Source: an uncultured Lachnospiraceae bacterium (GTDB lineage: Bacteria; Bacillota; Clostridia; Lachnospirales; Lachnospiraceae). Taken from it: DNA of 37,526 bases. The DNA is taken from positions 1 to 37,526 of the forward strand of contig CANOLA010000024.1 in the NCBI GenBank assembly GCA_947566705.1, given 5' to 3'. The notes beneath the pieces are model-generated. The model was not told the origin of the DNA. It ran no database searches and saw only the letters and a list, made by a program, of their open reading frames with translations. The position numbers and the translations under genes were made by a program. Of this stretch, positions 7,812 through 16,195 are shown in pieces. How positions within the stretch are numbered: position 1 is the stretch's first letter; the number at the start of each line of letters is the position of its first letter.

Positions 7812-8954
7812 ATGGAGCGAATCAGACAGACAATTGGAAAATTAAAAATTGGGGATAAAATTGCGCGTTTTCCGATTATCCAGGGCGGAATGGGAGTTGG
7901 CGTCAGCCGTTCCTCGCTGGCAGGAGCGGTTGCGGCAGCCGGCGGTGTGGGCATTATTTCCACCGCACAGATTGGATATGATGAAGACAACTTTGAACAG
8001 GACCAGGAAGGGTGCAACCTGCGTGCCATCCGAAGGCATATAAAACGTGCGCGTGAAATTGCAACAGATACCCTTGGGAAATGCAGCGGGCTGATTGGCG
8101 TAAATGTCATGGTGGCGTTAAAGCATTACAGGGAGCATGTGAAAGCTGCGGTTTCCGCGGGTGCGGATGTAGTCATCTGCGGAGCAGGACTGCCGCTGGA
8201 TTTACCGGAACTGGTGGAGGGCAGCGATACAAAAATTGCACCGGTAGTTTCCGGCGTGCGCGCCTGCAGGCTGGTTTTACGCCAGTGGGAAAAAAAATAC
8301 CACCGTACAGCTGATTTTATCGTGGTAGAGGGACCTGCTGCAGGAGGCCATCTGGGCTTTCATATGGAAGAACTGGAAAAATTCGGCTATACAGGGGCGG
8401 ACGGACAGCAGGAAAATCCACAGTCCTTTATGGATAAAGAAATCCGAGGGATTATAGCCTTAAAAGAGGAATATGAAAACGAATACCACTGCCATATACC
8501 GGTTATTGCAGGCGGAGGCGTCTACGACCACCAGGATGTGGAACATGCTTTAAGCCTGGGAGCGGAAGGCGTGCAGGTGGCGAGCCGTTTTGTCACGACC
8601 TATGAGTGTGATGCCTCGGACGCCTACAAGCAGGCATACATCGATGCAAAAGAAGAAGATATCCGGATTATCAAAAGTCCGGTGGGACTTCCGGGGAGGG
8701 CGCTGTACAACACCTTTGCCAAAAAAGCGGAAGAGGGTGCATACAGCGTAAAAAAATGTTACCAGTGCCTTGCAAAATGTAATCCGGCAAAAGTGCCGTA
8801 CTGCATCACCAAAGCGCTGGTGGATGCCGTAAAAGGGGACACGGAAAACGGCCTTGTATTCTGCGGGGCGAATGTCGGACGGATTCATGAAATGATGAGC
8901 GTGCAGGAACTGGTAAATGAGCTGGCAGGAGTCACAGCAGCTGAACTGATATAA
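7812..8954 (+). CDS. NAD(P)H-dependent flavin oxidoreductase / nitronate monooxygenase family
   Basis: 380-aa FMN-binding TIM-barrel protein of the NPD family, which includes FabK-like enoyl reductases and nitronate monooxygenases. The N-terminal FPIIQGGMGVGVS, EGPAAGGHLG, VIAGGGVYD and GAEGVQVASRF blocks form the flavin site. Near residues 316-333 a cysteine cluster (CYQC-x3-C-x7-C) may hold a metal or Fe-S centre, as in several clostridial members. ATG 7812 is the first start after an in-frame stop at 7776 and has only a weak ribosome site; the strong AAAGGAG upstream serves a different frame. A role in fatty acid synthesis is not supported, since no fab genes are nearby. Confidence 0.85.
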   Translation: MERIRQTIGKLKIGDKIARFPIIQGGMGVGVSRSSLAGAVAAAGGVGIISTAQIGYDEDNFEQDQEGCNLRAIRRHIKRAREIATDTLGKCSGLIGVNVMVALKHYREHVKAAVSAGADVVICGAGLPLDLPELVEGSDTKIAPVVSGVRACRLVLRQWEKKYHRTADFIVVEGPAAGGHLGFHMEELEKFGYTGADGQQENPQSFMDKEIRGIIALKEEYENEYHCHIPVIAGGGVYDHQDVEHALSLGAEGVQVASRFVTTYECDASDAYKQAYIDAKEEDIRIIKSPVGLPGRALYNTFAKKAEEGAYSVKKCYQCLAKCNPAKVPYCITKALVDAVKGDTENGLVFCGANVGRIHEMMSVQELVNELAGVTAAELI

Positions 8955-8962
8955 AAATCCCC

Positions 8963-8990
8963 TTGACACTGTTTCCTGAACACGTATAAT
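8963..8990 (+). promoter_or_regulatory. Promoter of thiC
   Basis: Consensus TTGACA (8963-8968) and TATAAT (8985-8990), 16-nt spacer, just after the preceding stop. Confidence 0.75.
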
Positions 8991-9008
8991 AAAAAGAGAT
9001 GGAATATG

Positions 9009-9053
9009 ACCGCATATATACATAAATTTTATGGTATGTATGCGGTTTTATCA
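9009..9053 (+). terminator. Leader hairpin with T stretch before thiC (possible attenuator)
   Basis: A 13-bp stem with one G-U pair (ACCGCATATATAC with GTATGTATGCGGT) followed by TTTTAT lies between promoter and coding start. It could stop transcription in the leader. I see none of the conserved elements of a TPP riboswitch. Confidence 0.5.
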
Positions 9054-9102
9054 TAACTGACAGCTGATGTTTACAATAAAATGGGGAAAGGTTGAAAATA
9101 AC

Positions 9103-10407
9103 ATGAAAGAATATGCAACGCAGATGGAAGCAGCAAAAAAGGGAATCATTACCGAAGAAATAAAAAAAGTTGCCGAAAAAGAACAAATGACTGTCGAAGA
9201 GCTGATGCCGCTTGTGGCATCCGGCAAAGTGGCGGTCTGTGCCAATAAAAAACATACATGCATTGACCCGCAGGGAGTCGGCTCCATGTTAAAAACAAAG
9301 ATAAATGTAAACCTCGGGGTCTCCAGGGACTGTAAGGATTACAGTGTGGAAATGGAGAAAGTCATGGCCGCCGTGAACATGGGCGCGGATGCGATTATGG
9401 ATCTTTCCTCACACGGGGACACGACGGAATTCCGCAGAAAACTTACTGCCGAGTGTCCGGCAATGATTGGAACCGTTCCGGTGTACGATTCCGTCATTCA
9501 TTACCAGCGGGATTTAAATACTTTAACCGCAAAGGATTTTATTGACGTTATCCGTCTTCATGCAGAGGACGGGGTGGATTTTGTGACGCTGCACTGCGGA
9601 ATCACAAGAAAGACCATTGAACAGATAAAAAAACAGGGGCGTAAAATGAATATCGTTTCCCGCGGAGGTTCCCTTGTGTTTGCATGGATGACGATGACGG
9701 GCGAGGAAAATCCGTTTTATGAATATTATGATGAAATCCTGGAAATCTGCCGTGAATACGATGTGACAATTTCCCTTGGGGACGCATGCCGGCCTGGATG
9801 CCTTGCAGATGCATCAGATGTGTGCCAGATTGAAGAGCTGGTGCGTCTTGGAGAGCTGACAAAACGCGCATGGGATAAAGATGTGCAGGTCATGGTTGAG
9901 GGACCGGGGCATATGCCGATGGACCAGATTGCCGCCAATATGAAAATACAGCAGAGTATCTGCCACGGTGCGCCGTTTTATGTCCTGGGACCGCTGGTAA
10001 CGGATATTGCGCCGGGATACGACCATATTACGTCTGCAATCGGCGGGGCAATCGCTGCAGCATCCGGTGCGGCGTTTCTCTGTTATGTTACACCTGCTGA
10101 GCATCTGGCGCTTCCGAACGTGGAGGATGTAAAACAGGGAATCATGGCATCCAAAATTGCCGCCCATGCAGCTGATATTGCGAAGGGGATTCGCGGAGCC
10201 ATGGATATGGACAACCGGATGGCGGATGCCCGCCGTGCGCTGGACTGGGAAGCACAGTGGGCGTGTGCCATGGACCCGGAGACTGCAAAGAGAATCCGTG
10301 ATGAACGCGCACCGGAGCATGATGACACCTGCTCCATGTGTGGGAAATTCTGTGCAGTCCGCAGTATGAACAAGGCGCTGAACGGAGAGTATATAGACAT
10401 ACTGTAA
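9103..10407 (+). CDS. thiC: Phosphomethylpyrimidine synthase ThiC
   Basis: 434-aa radical SAM-type enzyme that turns aminoimidazole ribotide into HMP-phosphate for thiamin. Conserved blocks include [58 protein letters not shown] and [14 protein letters not shown]. The C-terminal cysteine motif for the 4Fe-4S cluster reads CSMCGKFC, the shorter spacing I associate with anaerobe ThiC. ATG 9103 is chosen over an upstream in-frame ATG because GGGGAAAGG precedes it and the family start ([11 protein letters not shown]) fits. No other thi gene is in the window. Confidence 0.95.
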   Translation: MKEYATQMEAAKKGIITEEIKKVAEKEQMTVEELMPLVASGKVAVCANKKHTCIDPQGVGSMLKTKINVNLGVSRDCKDYSVEMEKVMAAVNMGADAIMDLSSHGDTTEFRRKLTAECPAMIGTVPVYDSVIHYQRDLNTLTAKDFIDVIRLHAEDGVDFVTLHCGITRKTIEQIKKQGRKMNIVSRGGSLVFAWMTMTGEENPFYEYYDEILEICREYDVTISLGDACRPGCLADASDVCQIEELVRLGELTKRAWDKDVQVMVEGPGHMPMDQIAANMKIQQSICHGAPFYVLGPLVTDIAPGYDHITSAIGGAIAAASGAAFLCYVTPAEHLALPNVEDVKQGIMASKIAAHAADIAKGIRGAMDMDNRMADARRALDWEAQWACAMDPETAKRIRDERAPEHDDTCSMCGKFCAVRSMNKALNGEYIDIL

Positions 10408-10455
10408 GCAACCGTGCAGCAGGAAATAAAGCAAAACATATGAAAGGGGACGGAT

Positions 10456-11199
10456 ATGAGAACCGAAACATATCTTACCGTACAGGAGTACCGCTCGAAA
10501 AAAGGAGCCGCATCCATTGTGCTTAAGGCGATTGCAGTTGCTTTGTCTGTATATGGAATGTGCAGGTCATTTCAGGGACTGGTTTCACTGACTCTTTTTA
10601 CCAACCTGTCAAATATTTTTATGGATCTGGTGCTGTTCGGATTCATGGTTTACGAAATAAAGAAATTCAAAAAAGGCGGCAAAACCTCGCCGCCGGCAAA
10701 CGGATGGTATGTACTGAAATATATGGCAACGACCAGTATTACACTGACGATGCTTGTTTACATGGCACTGCTTGCACCGACAAATCCGGAAGGATTTGTA
10801 CGTTCCTATCTGCAGAACGGGGCAGGAAGTCTCTGTGTCCACCTGTTAAGCCCGCTGCTTGCAGTCATTGATTTTATTATATTTGATTACTATTACGAGT
10901 CCAGCCGGGCACACATTCTGTTTTCAATGATTCCTCCGCTTGCTTATGTGGGATTTGTCGTGGTGCTTGCAGAGCAGGGGGTCCGCTGGAACGACACAAT
11001 GACGGCACCGTACAACTTTATCAATTACGGTGCGCCGACCGGGTGGTTTGGCTTTGACTTAAGCCAGATGGGCAGTACAACGCTTGGAATCGGGGTGGCA
11101 TACAATGTAATTGCCGTTGCCGTTATTTTTATGGTAATCGGAATGCTTTATCTTGCAGTAAAAAATATGAGAAGACGTAAAATGCTCGGAGAGGATTAA
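10456..11199 (+). CDS. Pr6Pr family six-helix membrane protein
   Basis: 247 aa with six predicted membrane helices (about residues 22-40, 45-65, 90-108, 125-145, 155-173, 205-232). The motifs FTNLSNIF, HLLSPLLAVIDFIIFD and NFINYGAPTGWFGFD are those of Pr6Pr (AIG1/FAR-17a-like) proteins. Some eukaryotic relatives hydrolyse fatty acid esters; the bacterial role is unknown. AAAGGGGACGG lies before the ATG. It sits 48 nt after thiC and 8 nt before the carboxypeptidase gene, so it may share a transcript with either. Confidence 0.8.
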   Translation: MRTETYLTVQEYRSKKGAASIVLKAIAVALSVYGMCRSFQGLVSLTLFTNLSNIFMDLVLFGFMVYEIKKFKKGGKTSPPANGWYVLKYMATTSITLTMLVYMALLAPTNPEGFVRSYLQNGAGSLCVHLLSPLLAVIDFIIFDYYYESSRAHILFSMIPPLAYVGFVVVLAEQGVRWNDTMTAPYNFINYGAPTGWFGFDLSQMGSTTLGIGVAYNVIAVAVIFMVIGMLYLAVKNMRRRKMLGED

Positions 11200-11207
11200 T
11201 CGGGATT

Positions 11208-12218
11208 ATGAAAAGCAGAAAAATAAAAAGTGGAATGCTCCCTGTTCTGGCAATGCTTGTGTGCCTTGCGGCATGCGGGCTGGAGAAAAAGGACCCAAAG
11301 TATATTGAACCTGAGACACAGCAGGCAGTGCAGGTAACACAACAGCCGGAGCCGGTTGTGGAAGCATGGAGTTACCAGGCGGTGGCAACGGATGCGACCA
11401 ACGGCCTGCCGAAAAGCGTAGTCAGCGATTACGGGGTGCTGATCGATGTGGAAAAGGAAGAAATCCTTGCGGCGCAGAAACCAAAGGAGCGAATGAATCC
11501 GGCGTCTATGACAAAGATTCTGACGGTGCTTGTGGCAGCGGAGCATGTGGATATGGATCATCTGGAGGATACCGTGACGGTCAGTCAGGAAGCAACGGAT
11601 TACAGCTACAGCAACGGCTGCAGCAATACCGGTTATGAAGTGGACGAGCAGGTGACAGTGCAGGATCTTTTTTATGGGACAATCCTGCCGTCAGGTGCGG
11701 ATTCTGCCTATACGCTTGCTGTTTATGTGGCGGGTTCCCATGAGGCATTTGTGGACATGATGAATGAAAAGCTGGAGGAAATGGGACTGTCGGAAACAAC
11801 ACATTTTACCAACTGTGTTGGGCTTTACGATGAAGACCATTACAGTACCGTGTACGACATGGCTGTGATTATGAAAGCAGCTTCGGACAATGAGTTCTGC
11901 AGGAAGGTTCTTTCCGCGCGTACATATGTTACTACGCAGACGAAGGAACATAAGGAAGGTCTTACCGTTTCCAACTGGTTTTTACGGAGGATAGAGGACA
12001 AAGATACCCATGGGGAGGTGCTTTGTGCGAAAACAGGATTTGTAAACCAGTCCGGAAGCTGTGCGGCAAGTCTTGCGGCGGATGGTACGGGAAAGGAATA
12101 TCTTTGTGTAACAGCCGGTTCAACCAGCAGCTGGCGGTGTATTTATGACCATGTGGATATTTATGATGCGTTTCTTCCGGTGGTGGAACCGGCGGACGCG
12201 GAAGCCGGGACGGAATAA
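11208..12218 (+). CDS. D-alanyl-D-alanine carboxypeptidase (S11) lipoprotein
   Basis: 336-aa penicillin-binding protein that trims the terminal D-Ala of peptidoglycan stem peptides at the outer face of the membrane. An N-terminal signal ends in a lipobox (LAAC). The active-site motif SMTK has Ser100; the second motif is LPSGAD, where classical DacA has SGN; the third is KTG in CAKTGFVNQSG. Acidic linkers and several cysteines (SNGCSNTG, NCVG) are unusual for a cell-surface PBP. No C-terminal amphipathic anchor is seen, which fits lipid anchoring at the N-terminus. Confidence 0.9.
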   Translation: MKSRKIKSGMLPVLAMLVCLAACGLEKKDPKYIEPETQQAVQVTQQPEPVVEAWSYQAVATDATNGLPKSVVSDYGVLIDVEKEEILAAQKPKERMNPASMTKILTVLVAAEHVDMDHLEDTVTVSQEATDYSYSNGCSNTGYEVDEQVTVQDLFYGTILPSGADSAYTLAVYVAGSHEAFVDMMNEKLEEMGLSETTHFTNCVGLYDEDHYSTVYDMAVIMKAASDNEFCRKVLSARTYVTTQTKEHKEGLTVSNWFLRRIEDKDTHGEVLCAKTGFVNQSGSCAASLAADGTGKEYLCVTAGSTSSWRCIYDHVDIYDAFLPVVEPADAEAGTE

Positions 12219-12235
12219 GACGGGGAAATTTTTAA

Positions 12236-12280
12236 GAGGGCAGGATGGATACATGTTAATATCCATCCTGCCCTCTTTCT
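12236..12280. terminator. Strong bidirectional terminator between convergent genes
   Basis: Perfect 16-bp stem GAGGGCAGGATGGATA / TATCCATCCTGCCCTC with an 8-nt loop, T-rich on the plus strand and also on the minus strand (AAATTTTTAA side). Confidence 0.92.
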
Positions 12281-12283
12281 GTA

Positions 12284-13381
12284 CTACAGAATAATAATAT
12301 TTGCACATTTAATATCTTCGCCAAGTTCATACACCGTTCCGGAGGAAAGTCCCACAACAGTAGGACGCAGAATATAATGAGGCGTATTTTTTACGACTTT
12401 CGCTTTTTCTCCGTTGCTGAGTTCCACGATAGTGTCAACCGGGTAGAGAATGGTGCTTTCCAGAAAGCTGTTCATCGCCTGCATGTCAAGCTCCATTGTC
12501 ATGGACATAATCATTTCCACGGCGTCACGCTGGGAAAATGCCTTTTTGTATGGACGTTCTGTGACAAGGGCATCATAAATGTCAGCAACAGAAAGAATCC
12601 GTGCGTATGGTGAGATTCTTTCCGGCCCTACACCCATTGGATATCCTTTGCTGTTTAATTTCTCATGGTGCTGGAGAACACCCAGGCAGATAGCAGCGGA
12701 AATATCCTCACGGCCCTTAATCATCTGGTAGCCGAAGGTGGCATGCTGTTTCATAATGGCAAACTCGTCGTCATCCAGACGGCCGGGTTTATTCAGAACT
12801 TCCAGCGGAATCTTGGTCTTGCCAATATCGTGTAAAAGTCCGGTCACACCGATTTCATGTATTTCCTTGTCAGAAAGTCCCTGGTGCTTGGCAATAATCA
12901 TTGAGATGGTTGCCACATCAACACTGTGCTTGAACGTGTATTCGTCACTGGTCTTAAGTGCGGAAATATCAATTGCAATCGCATCATTGTCATTAATGGC
13001 AGACATCAGGTCATTTGCAATGCTGTCAGTTGCCGACACCATTTCCTGGGAACCGGTATTATTGTATATGTACTGGATGCCTTCAGAAACACGCTGTTTT
13101 ACGCTGTCTGAGAGCATAACCTTGGAACGGTCGTCAGTACGGTATTTTTCAATGTTTTTTTCGGCTTTCGGGGAAATCTGTTCTTTTGTTTTGTTTTCCG
13201 CATCTTCTTCCCCCAGCTGGACATAAACAGTCATGATTCCAAGCTGAATCATGGAATCTATCATGTACTGGTCCAGTTCCGCGCCGCGGGCAACCAGATT
13301 ACGCCCGAGCCGGTCCACCACGGGATGGTCCAGTTTCATTCCAGGCTGCAGTTGTCTTGTTCGCATGTATTGACGTTTCAT
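12284..13381 (-). CDS. HD-GYP domain protein, probable cyclic-di-GMP phosphodiesterase
   Basis: 365-aa protein, predicted to hydrolyse cyclic-di-GMP or a related nucleotide. The N-terminal third (RQLQPGMKLDHPVVD, then VARGAELD) is the small domain often ahead of clostridial HD-GYP domains. The catalytic half shows HSVDVATIS, LLHDIGK (metal-binding HD), HATFGYQ, QHHEKLNSKGYP (HHE and GYP) and SVADIYDALVTERPYK. ATG 13381 is preferred since GGAGGG lies 7 nt upstream; the earlier in-frame ATG overlaps this site. No membrane segment. Confidence 0.9.
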   Translation of the reverse strand: MKRQYMRTRQLQPGMKLDHPVVDRLGRNLVARGAELDQYMIDSMIQLGIMTVYVQLGEEDAENKTKEQISPKAEKNIEKYRTDDRSKVMLSDSVKQRVSEGIQYIYNNTGSQEMVSATDSIANDLMSAINDNDAIAIDISALKTSDEYTFKHSVDVATISMIIAKHQGLSDKEIHEIGVTGLLHDIGKTKIPLEVLNKPGRLDDDEFAIMKQHATFGYQMIKGREDISAAICLGVLQHHEKLNSKGYPMGVGPERISPYARILSVADIYDALVTERPYKKAFSQRDAVEMIMSMTMELDMQAMNSFLESTILYPVDTIVELSNGEKAKVVKNTPHYILRPTVVGLSSGTVYELGEDIKCANIIIL

Positions 13382-13404
13382 CCGATATCCCTCCATGTTC
13401 TTAT

Positions 13405-13433
13405 ATTTTACAATGTTTTTTCATGAGTTACAA
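13405..13433 (-). promoter_or_regulatory. Promoter of the HD-GYP gene
   Basis: On the minus strand, TTGTAA, 17-nt spacer and TAAAAT, about 25 nt before the start codon. Confidence 0.65.
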
Positions 13434-13495
13434 CTGTTTCCGCAAAAATATTTACAGCAGTTCCGTTCTCCGGAAATCTAGTTCTTTGGTACAGC

Positions 13496-13524
13496 TTGGA
13501 AGAAACCGGAATGTCTGGTATACT
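13496..13524 (+). promoter_or_regulatory. Promoter of the rRNA methyltransferase gene
   Basis: TTGGAA, 17-nt spacer and an extended -10 (TGGTATACT). Confidence 0.7.
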
Positions 13525-13557
13525 GGCGTAAAGCAGATAAAAGGCACAGGAGGAAAT

Positions 13558-14919
13558 ATGCTGCCGCAGGAATTTAAAGACAGAATGAAAATCATGCTGG
13601 GAAATGAATATCCGGCATTTTTACAAAGCTTTGAAAGTATGGCGTACCAGGCGCTGCGTGTGAACCCTTTCAAGGGTACACTGGAAGACTTTCTGAAAAA
13701 AGCCCCATTTTCCCTTACACCTGTTCCATGGGAGAAAAATGGTTTTTATTACGGAAACGGGGATTCGCCGGGGAAACATCCGTACCATGCCGCAGGCGTT
13801 TACTATATGCAGGAGCCGAGCGCAATGGTTCCGGCTGTATATTTGGACGCACAGCCGGGGGAGCGAGTCCTGGATTTGTGTGCGGCGCCGGGGGGAAAGA
13901 GCACGCAGACGGCCGCTGCCATGCAGGGACAGGGACTTCTTGTCTGTAATGAGATTCATCCGGCACGGGCGAAAATCCTCTCTGAAAATATTGAGCGGAT
14001 GGGAATCCGCTGTGCCATCGTAACAAATGAGAGCCCGCAGACACTTGCCGGGGTTTTTGTGGAGTATTTTGACCGGATTATCGTGGATGCCCCGTGTTCG
14101 GGTGAGGGGATGTTCCGTAAAAATGAAGCGGCCTGTGAAGAGTGGAGTCTGGAAAACGTAAAGCTGTGTGCAGAGCGCCAGGACGGGATTCTGGAATGTG
14201 CAGCATCCATGCTCCGTGCAGGGGGGAGAATCGTGTATTCGACCTGTACATTTGCGCCGGAAGAAAATGAAGGAACCATCAGCCGCTTTATAAAAAAGCA
14301 TCCGGAGTTTTCCATAGCAGAATGCAGGCGTTTTGAAGGAATGTCCGCCGGGGTGCCGGAATGGGCAGATGAACCGGCAAAAGGACTGGACAGGACCATA
14401 CGTCTTTTTCCACATAAGCTTCACGGGGAGGGACACTTTGTCGCGGTACTTGAAAAACAGGCAGGAATGGCAAACGGCTATTGCGCCGGGAGGCTGGAAA
14501 AGGGCATAAAGGAAAAAGAGGTCAGCGAGTATACGGATTTTGCGCGGCAGTATCTGAAATCTGACCTTTCCGGAATACTGGTACGTTTTAAGGACCAGCT
14601 TTATCTTGCCCCGGAACATACTCCGGCACTGAAAGGGCTTAAGGTACTGCGTCCGGGGCTGCATCTTGGCACTTTAAAAAAGAACCGGATGGAGCCGGGG
14701 CATGCACTGGCGCTTGCCCTGACAGCGGATGAAGTGGTGTATTCCCATGATTTGCCGGGGAATGGGGAGGAAATCCGTGCATATTTAAACGGACAGACAT
14801 TTCCCGCAGACGGGGAGAAAGGCTGGTATCTGGTTTCTGTGGACGGATACAGCTGCGGATGGGGGAAACTCACGGGCTGCATGATGAAAAATCATTATCC
14901 GAAAGGGCTGCGTTTATGA
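13558..14919 (+). CDS. 16S rRNA m5C methyltransferase, RsmF/NSUN family
   Basis: 453-aa SAM-dependent cytosine-5 RNA methyltransferase of the NOL1/NOP2/sun family. The SAM-binding CAAPGGKSTQ, the DAPCSGEGMFRK motif and the catalytic STCTF motif are intact. The C-terminal 150 residues form the PUA-like/RsmF tail (VYSHDLPG to GWGKLTG) typical of the YebU/RsmF group. ATG 13558 follows AGGAGG by 6 nt; the frame is open farther upstream but lacks a ribosome site and crosses the promoter. The exact target cytosine cannot be read from sequence. Confidence 0.9.
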   Translation: MLPQEFKDRMKIMLGNEYPAFLQSFESMAYQALRVNPFKGTLEDFLKKAPFSLTPVPWEKNGFYYGNGDSPGKHPYHAAGVYYMQEPSAMVPAVYLDAQPGERVLDLCAAPGGKSTQTAAAMQGQGLLVCNEIHPARAKILSENIERMGIRCAIVTNESPQTLAGVFVEYFDRIIVDAPCSGEGMFRKNEAACEEWSLENVKLCAERQDGILECAASMLRAGGRIVYSTCTFAPEENEGTISRFIKKHPEFSIAECRRFEGMSAGVPEWADEPAKGLDRTIRLFPHKLHGEGHFVAVLEKQAGMANGYCAGRLEKGIKEKEVSEYTDFARQYLKSDLSGILVRFKDQLYLAPEHTPALKGLKVLRPGLHLGTLKKNRMEPGHALALALTADEVVYSHDLPGNGEEIRAYLNGQTFPADGEKGWYLVSVDGYSCGWGKLTGCMMKNHYPKGLRL

Positions 14920-15239
14920 TCTGGAATATTTACAGGAAAACCGAGGCGGGGGAAAACTATATGGAGAACAAAAAAATGGAAGACAAGGTATTTGACCAGA
15001 TACAGATGATGGTATCGGGGCGGCTGAAAAAGGACGGAAAGGAAATAGTGAGGGTTTCTTTTTTCAGGGGGAAGGATTATGCAGATGGTGTGCTGCCGGA
15101 TTGCGTAATAGAAAAAGCAGAAGGCTTTACGGATGCAGAAAAGGTACTTCTTGCCGAATACCTGAAACAGAACCGGAAAGAGATATATGCCGAGGCAAAG
15201 GAAATAGACCCGATGAAAAAGTGGCTGGGATTAAAATAA
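14916..15239 (+). CDS. Small protein downstream of the methyltransferase, unknown function
   Basis: 107 aa if started at ATG 14916, which overlaps the previous stop (ATGA) and would be translationally coupled; ATG 14961 (92 aa, MENKKMEDKV) is the alternative. Lys/Glu-rich and soluble, with a repeated helix pattern (FTDAEKVLLAEYLKQNRKEIYAEAKEID). I do not recognise the family. The context suggests cotranscription with the rRNA modification gene. Confidence 0.65.
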   Translation: MIWNIYRKTEAGENYMENKKMEDKVFDQIQMMVSGRLKKDGKEIVRVSFFRGKDYADGVLPDCVIEKAEGFTDAEKVLLAEYLKQNRKEIYAEAKEIDPMKKWLGLK

Positions 15240-15253
15240 TTAAATTTATATTT

Positions 15254-15297
15254 AAAAACGGGAGGATTCCTTAATGGTTATCATAAGGAATCCTCCC
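15254..15297 (-). terminator. Terminator of the TPM/zinc-ribbon operon
   Basis: Perfect 14-bp stem GGGAGGATTCCTTA / TAAGGAATCCTCCC; on the minus strand it is followed by GTTTTTAAA. It also sits right after the plus-strand gene that ends at 15239. Confidence 0.85.
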
Positions 15298-15346
15298 GTG
15301 GTGTTATGTATGAAGAGCAGGTGTTTTCAGAAAGCTGCAGCCGTTA

Positions 15347-16195
15347 TCAGATGGAATGACCGCCGCCACTGTGACCGCCGCCACCGCCTCCTCCACCGCC
15401 GCTGCTGCCACCGCCGCTGCTATTGCTGGGAGGGCTGTATACGCGTGTCTGGTTGACAAAGGCTGCATGTGCATTGTGTACATTCACACTGGAATATGAG
15501 CCTTCCAGAATCTGGTCTATGTTCGCCCTGCGGGAACGTGACTTAAACATGACAATAAAGTAATTGACAAGCAGTGCGAGAATCAGCGAAAGGAGCGCAC
15601 TGCAGATATAGCGCATGGGCTGTGCGATGCGTCCGCCCTGCATCAGGGTGTTTACCTGCTCTAAGGTTTTACTGGCGCAGGTATAATAGTCGTATCCATG
15701 GGAGGACGTTGCATAGACGTAGGTATTGTCTGTAATGGTACTGGCACGTCCGTTGGTAATGATTTTTCTGGAACTTCCCTCACTGCAGAGGTAAATCTGG
15801 TCTTTGCAGCGGTCAATGACAAATATAACGCCGTTTGCACCTGGGGAAAACCAGTCTTCATAACATGCCACGGCATAGTCTTCCGTGGAGGAATAACTGC
15901 GGCTGCCTTCTGTCGTGGTGACGACTGATATATTGCAGTACTGCATAATTTCTTTCATCTGTGAGGTTAAAAGCTGTTCCTCCTGTTCGTCAAAGAAATC
16001 CGCCTCATCATAAAGTATCATGGAATATCCGCTGTCTTCGTGTGAAATTCTGAGGTCTTCTGCAGAAAGTTCTTCTGTTGAAAATTCTTCGGCACTGGCA
16101 GAAACCGGTGCAGCAAAAAGAAGCAGTATGGCGGCAAGCAGGCAGAATATATGGGGCAGTTTGTTTAATTTTGGATTTAAATTATGCACGGTCAT
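15347..16195 (-). CDS. TPM-domain (YgcG-like) secreted/membrane protein
   Basis: 282 aa from ATG 16195. A GTG at 16189 has better spacing to the GGAGG and may be the true start. A signal helix (FCLLAAILLLFAAPVSASA) leads to a TPM domain (YDEADFFDEQEEQLLTSQMKE, then VISRCKDQ-like and TDNTYVYA parts), then one membrane helix (about SALLSLILALLVNYFIVMF) and a tail of SGGG/GGGG repeats ending GGGHSGGGHSI. TPM domains are extracytoplasmic folds linked to phosphatase activity in plants and membrane upkeep in bacteria. The start overlaps the stop of the upstream zinc-ribbon gene by 14 nt, so the two products are probably made together. Confidence 0.85.
   Translation of the reverse strand: MTVHNLNPKLNKLPHIFCLLAAILLLFAAPVSASAEEFSTEELSAEDLRISHEDSGYSMILYDEADFFDEQEEQLLTSQMKEIMQYCNISVVTTTEGSRSYSSTEDYAVACYEDWFSPGANGVIFVIDRCKDQIYLCSEGSSRKIITNGRASTITDNTYVYATSSHGYDYYTCASKTLEQVNTLMQGGRIAQPMRYICSALLSLILALLVNYFIVMFKSRSRRANIDQILEGSYSSVNVHNAHAAFVNQTRVYSPPSNSSGGGSSGGGGGGGGGHSGGGHSI

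Noticed and set aside
8990-9100. Possible TPP riboswitch before thiC
   Set aside because: The conserved CUGAGA and downstream core were not found by eye; a covariance search would decide.
13621-14664. A 347-aa open frame on the minus strand
   Set aside because: Antisense to the rRNA methyltransferase, whose motifs are unambiguous; a high-GC shadow.
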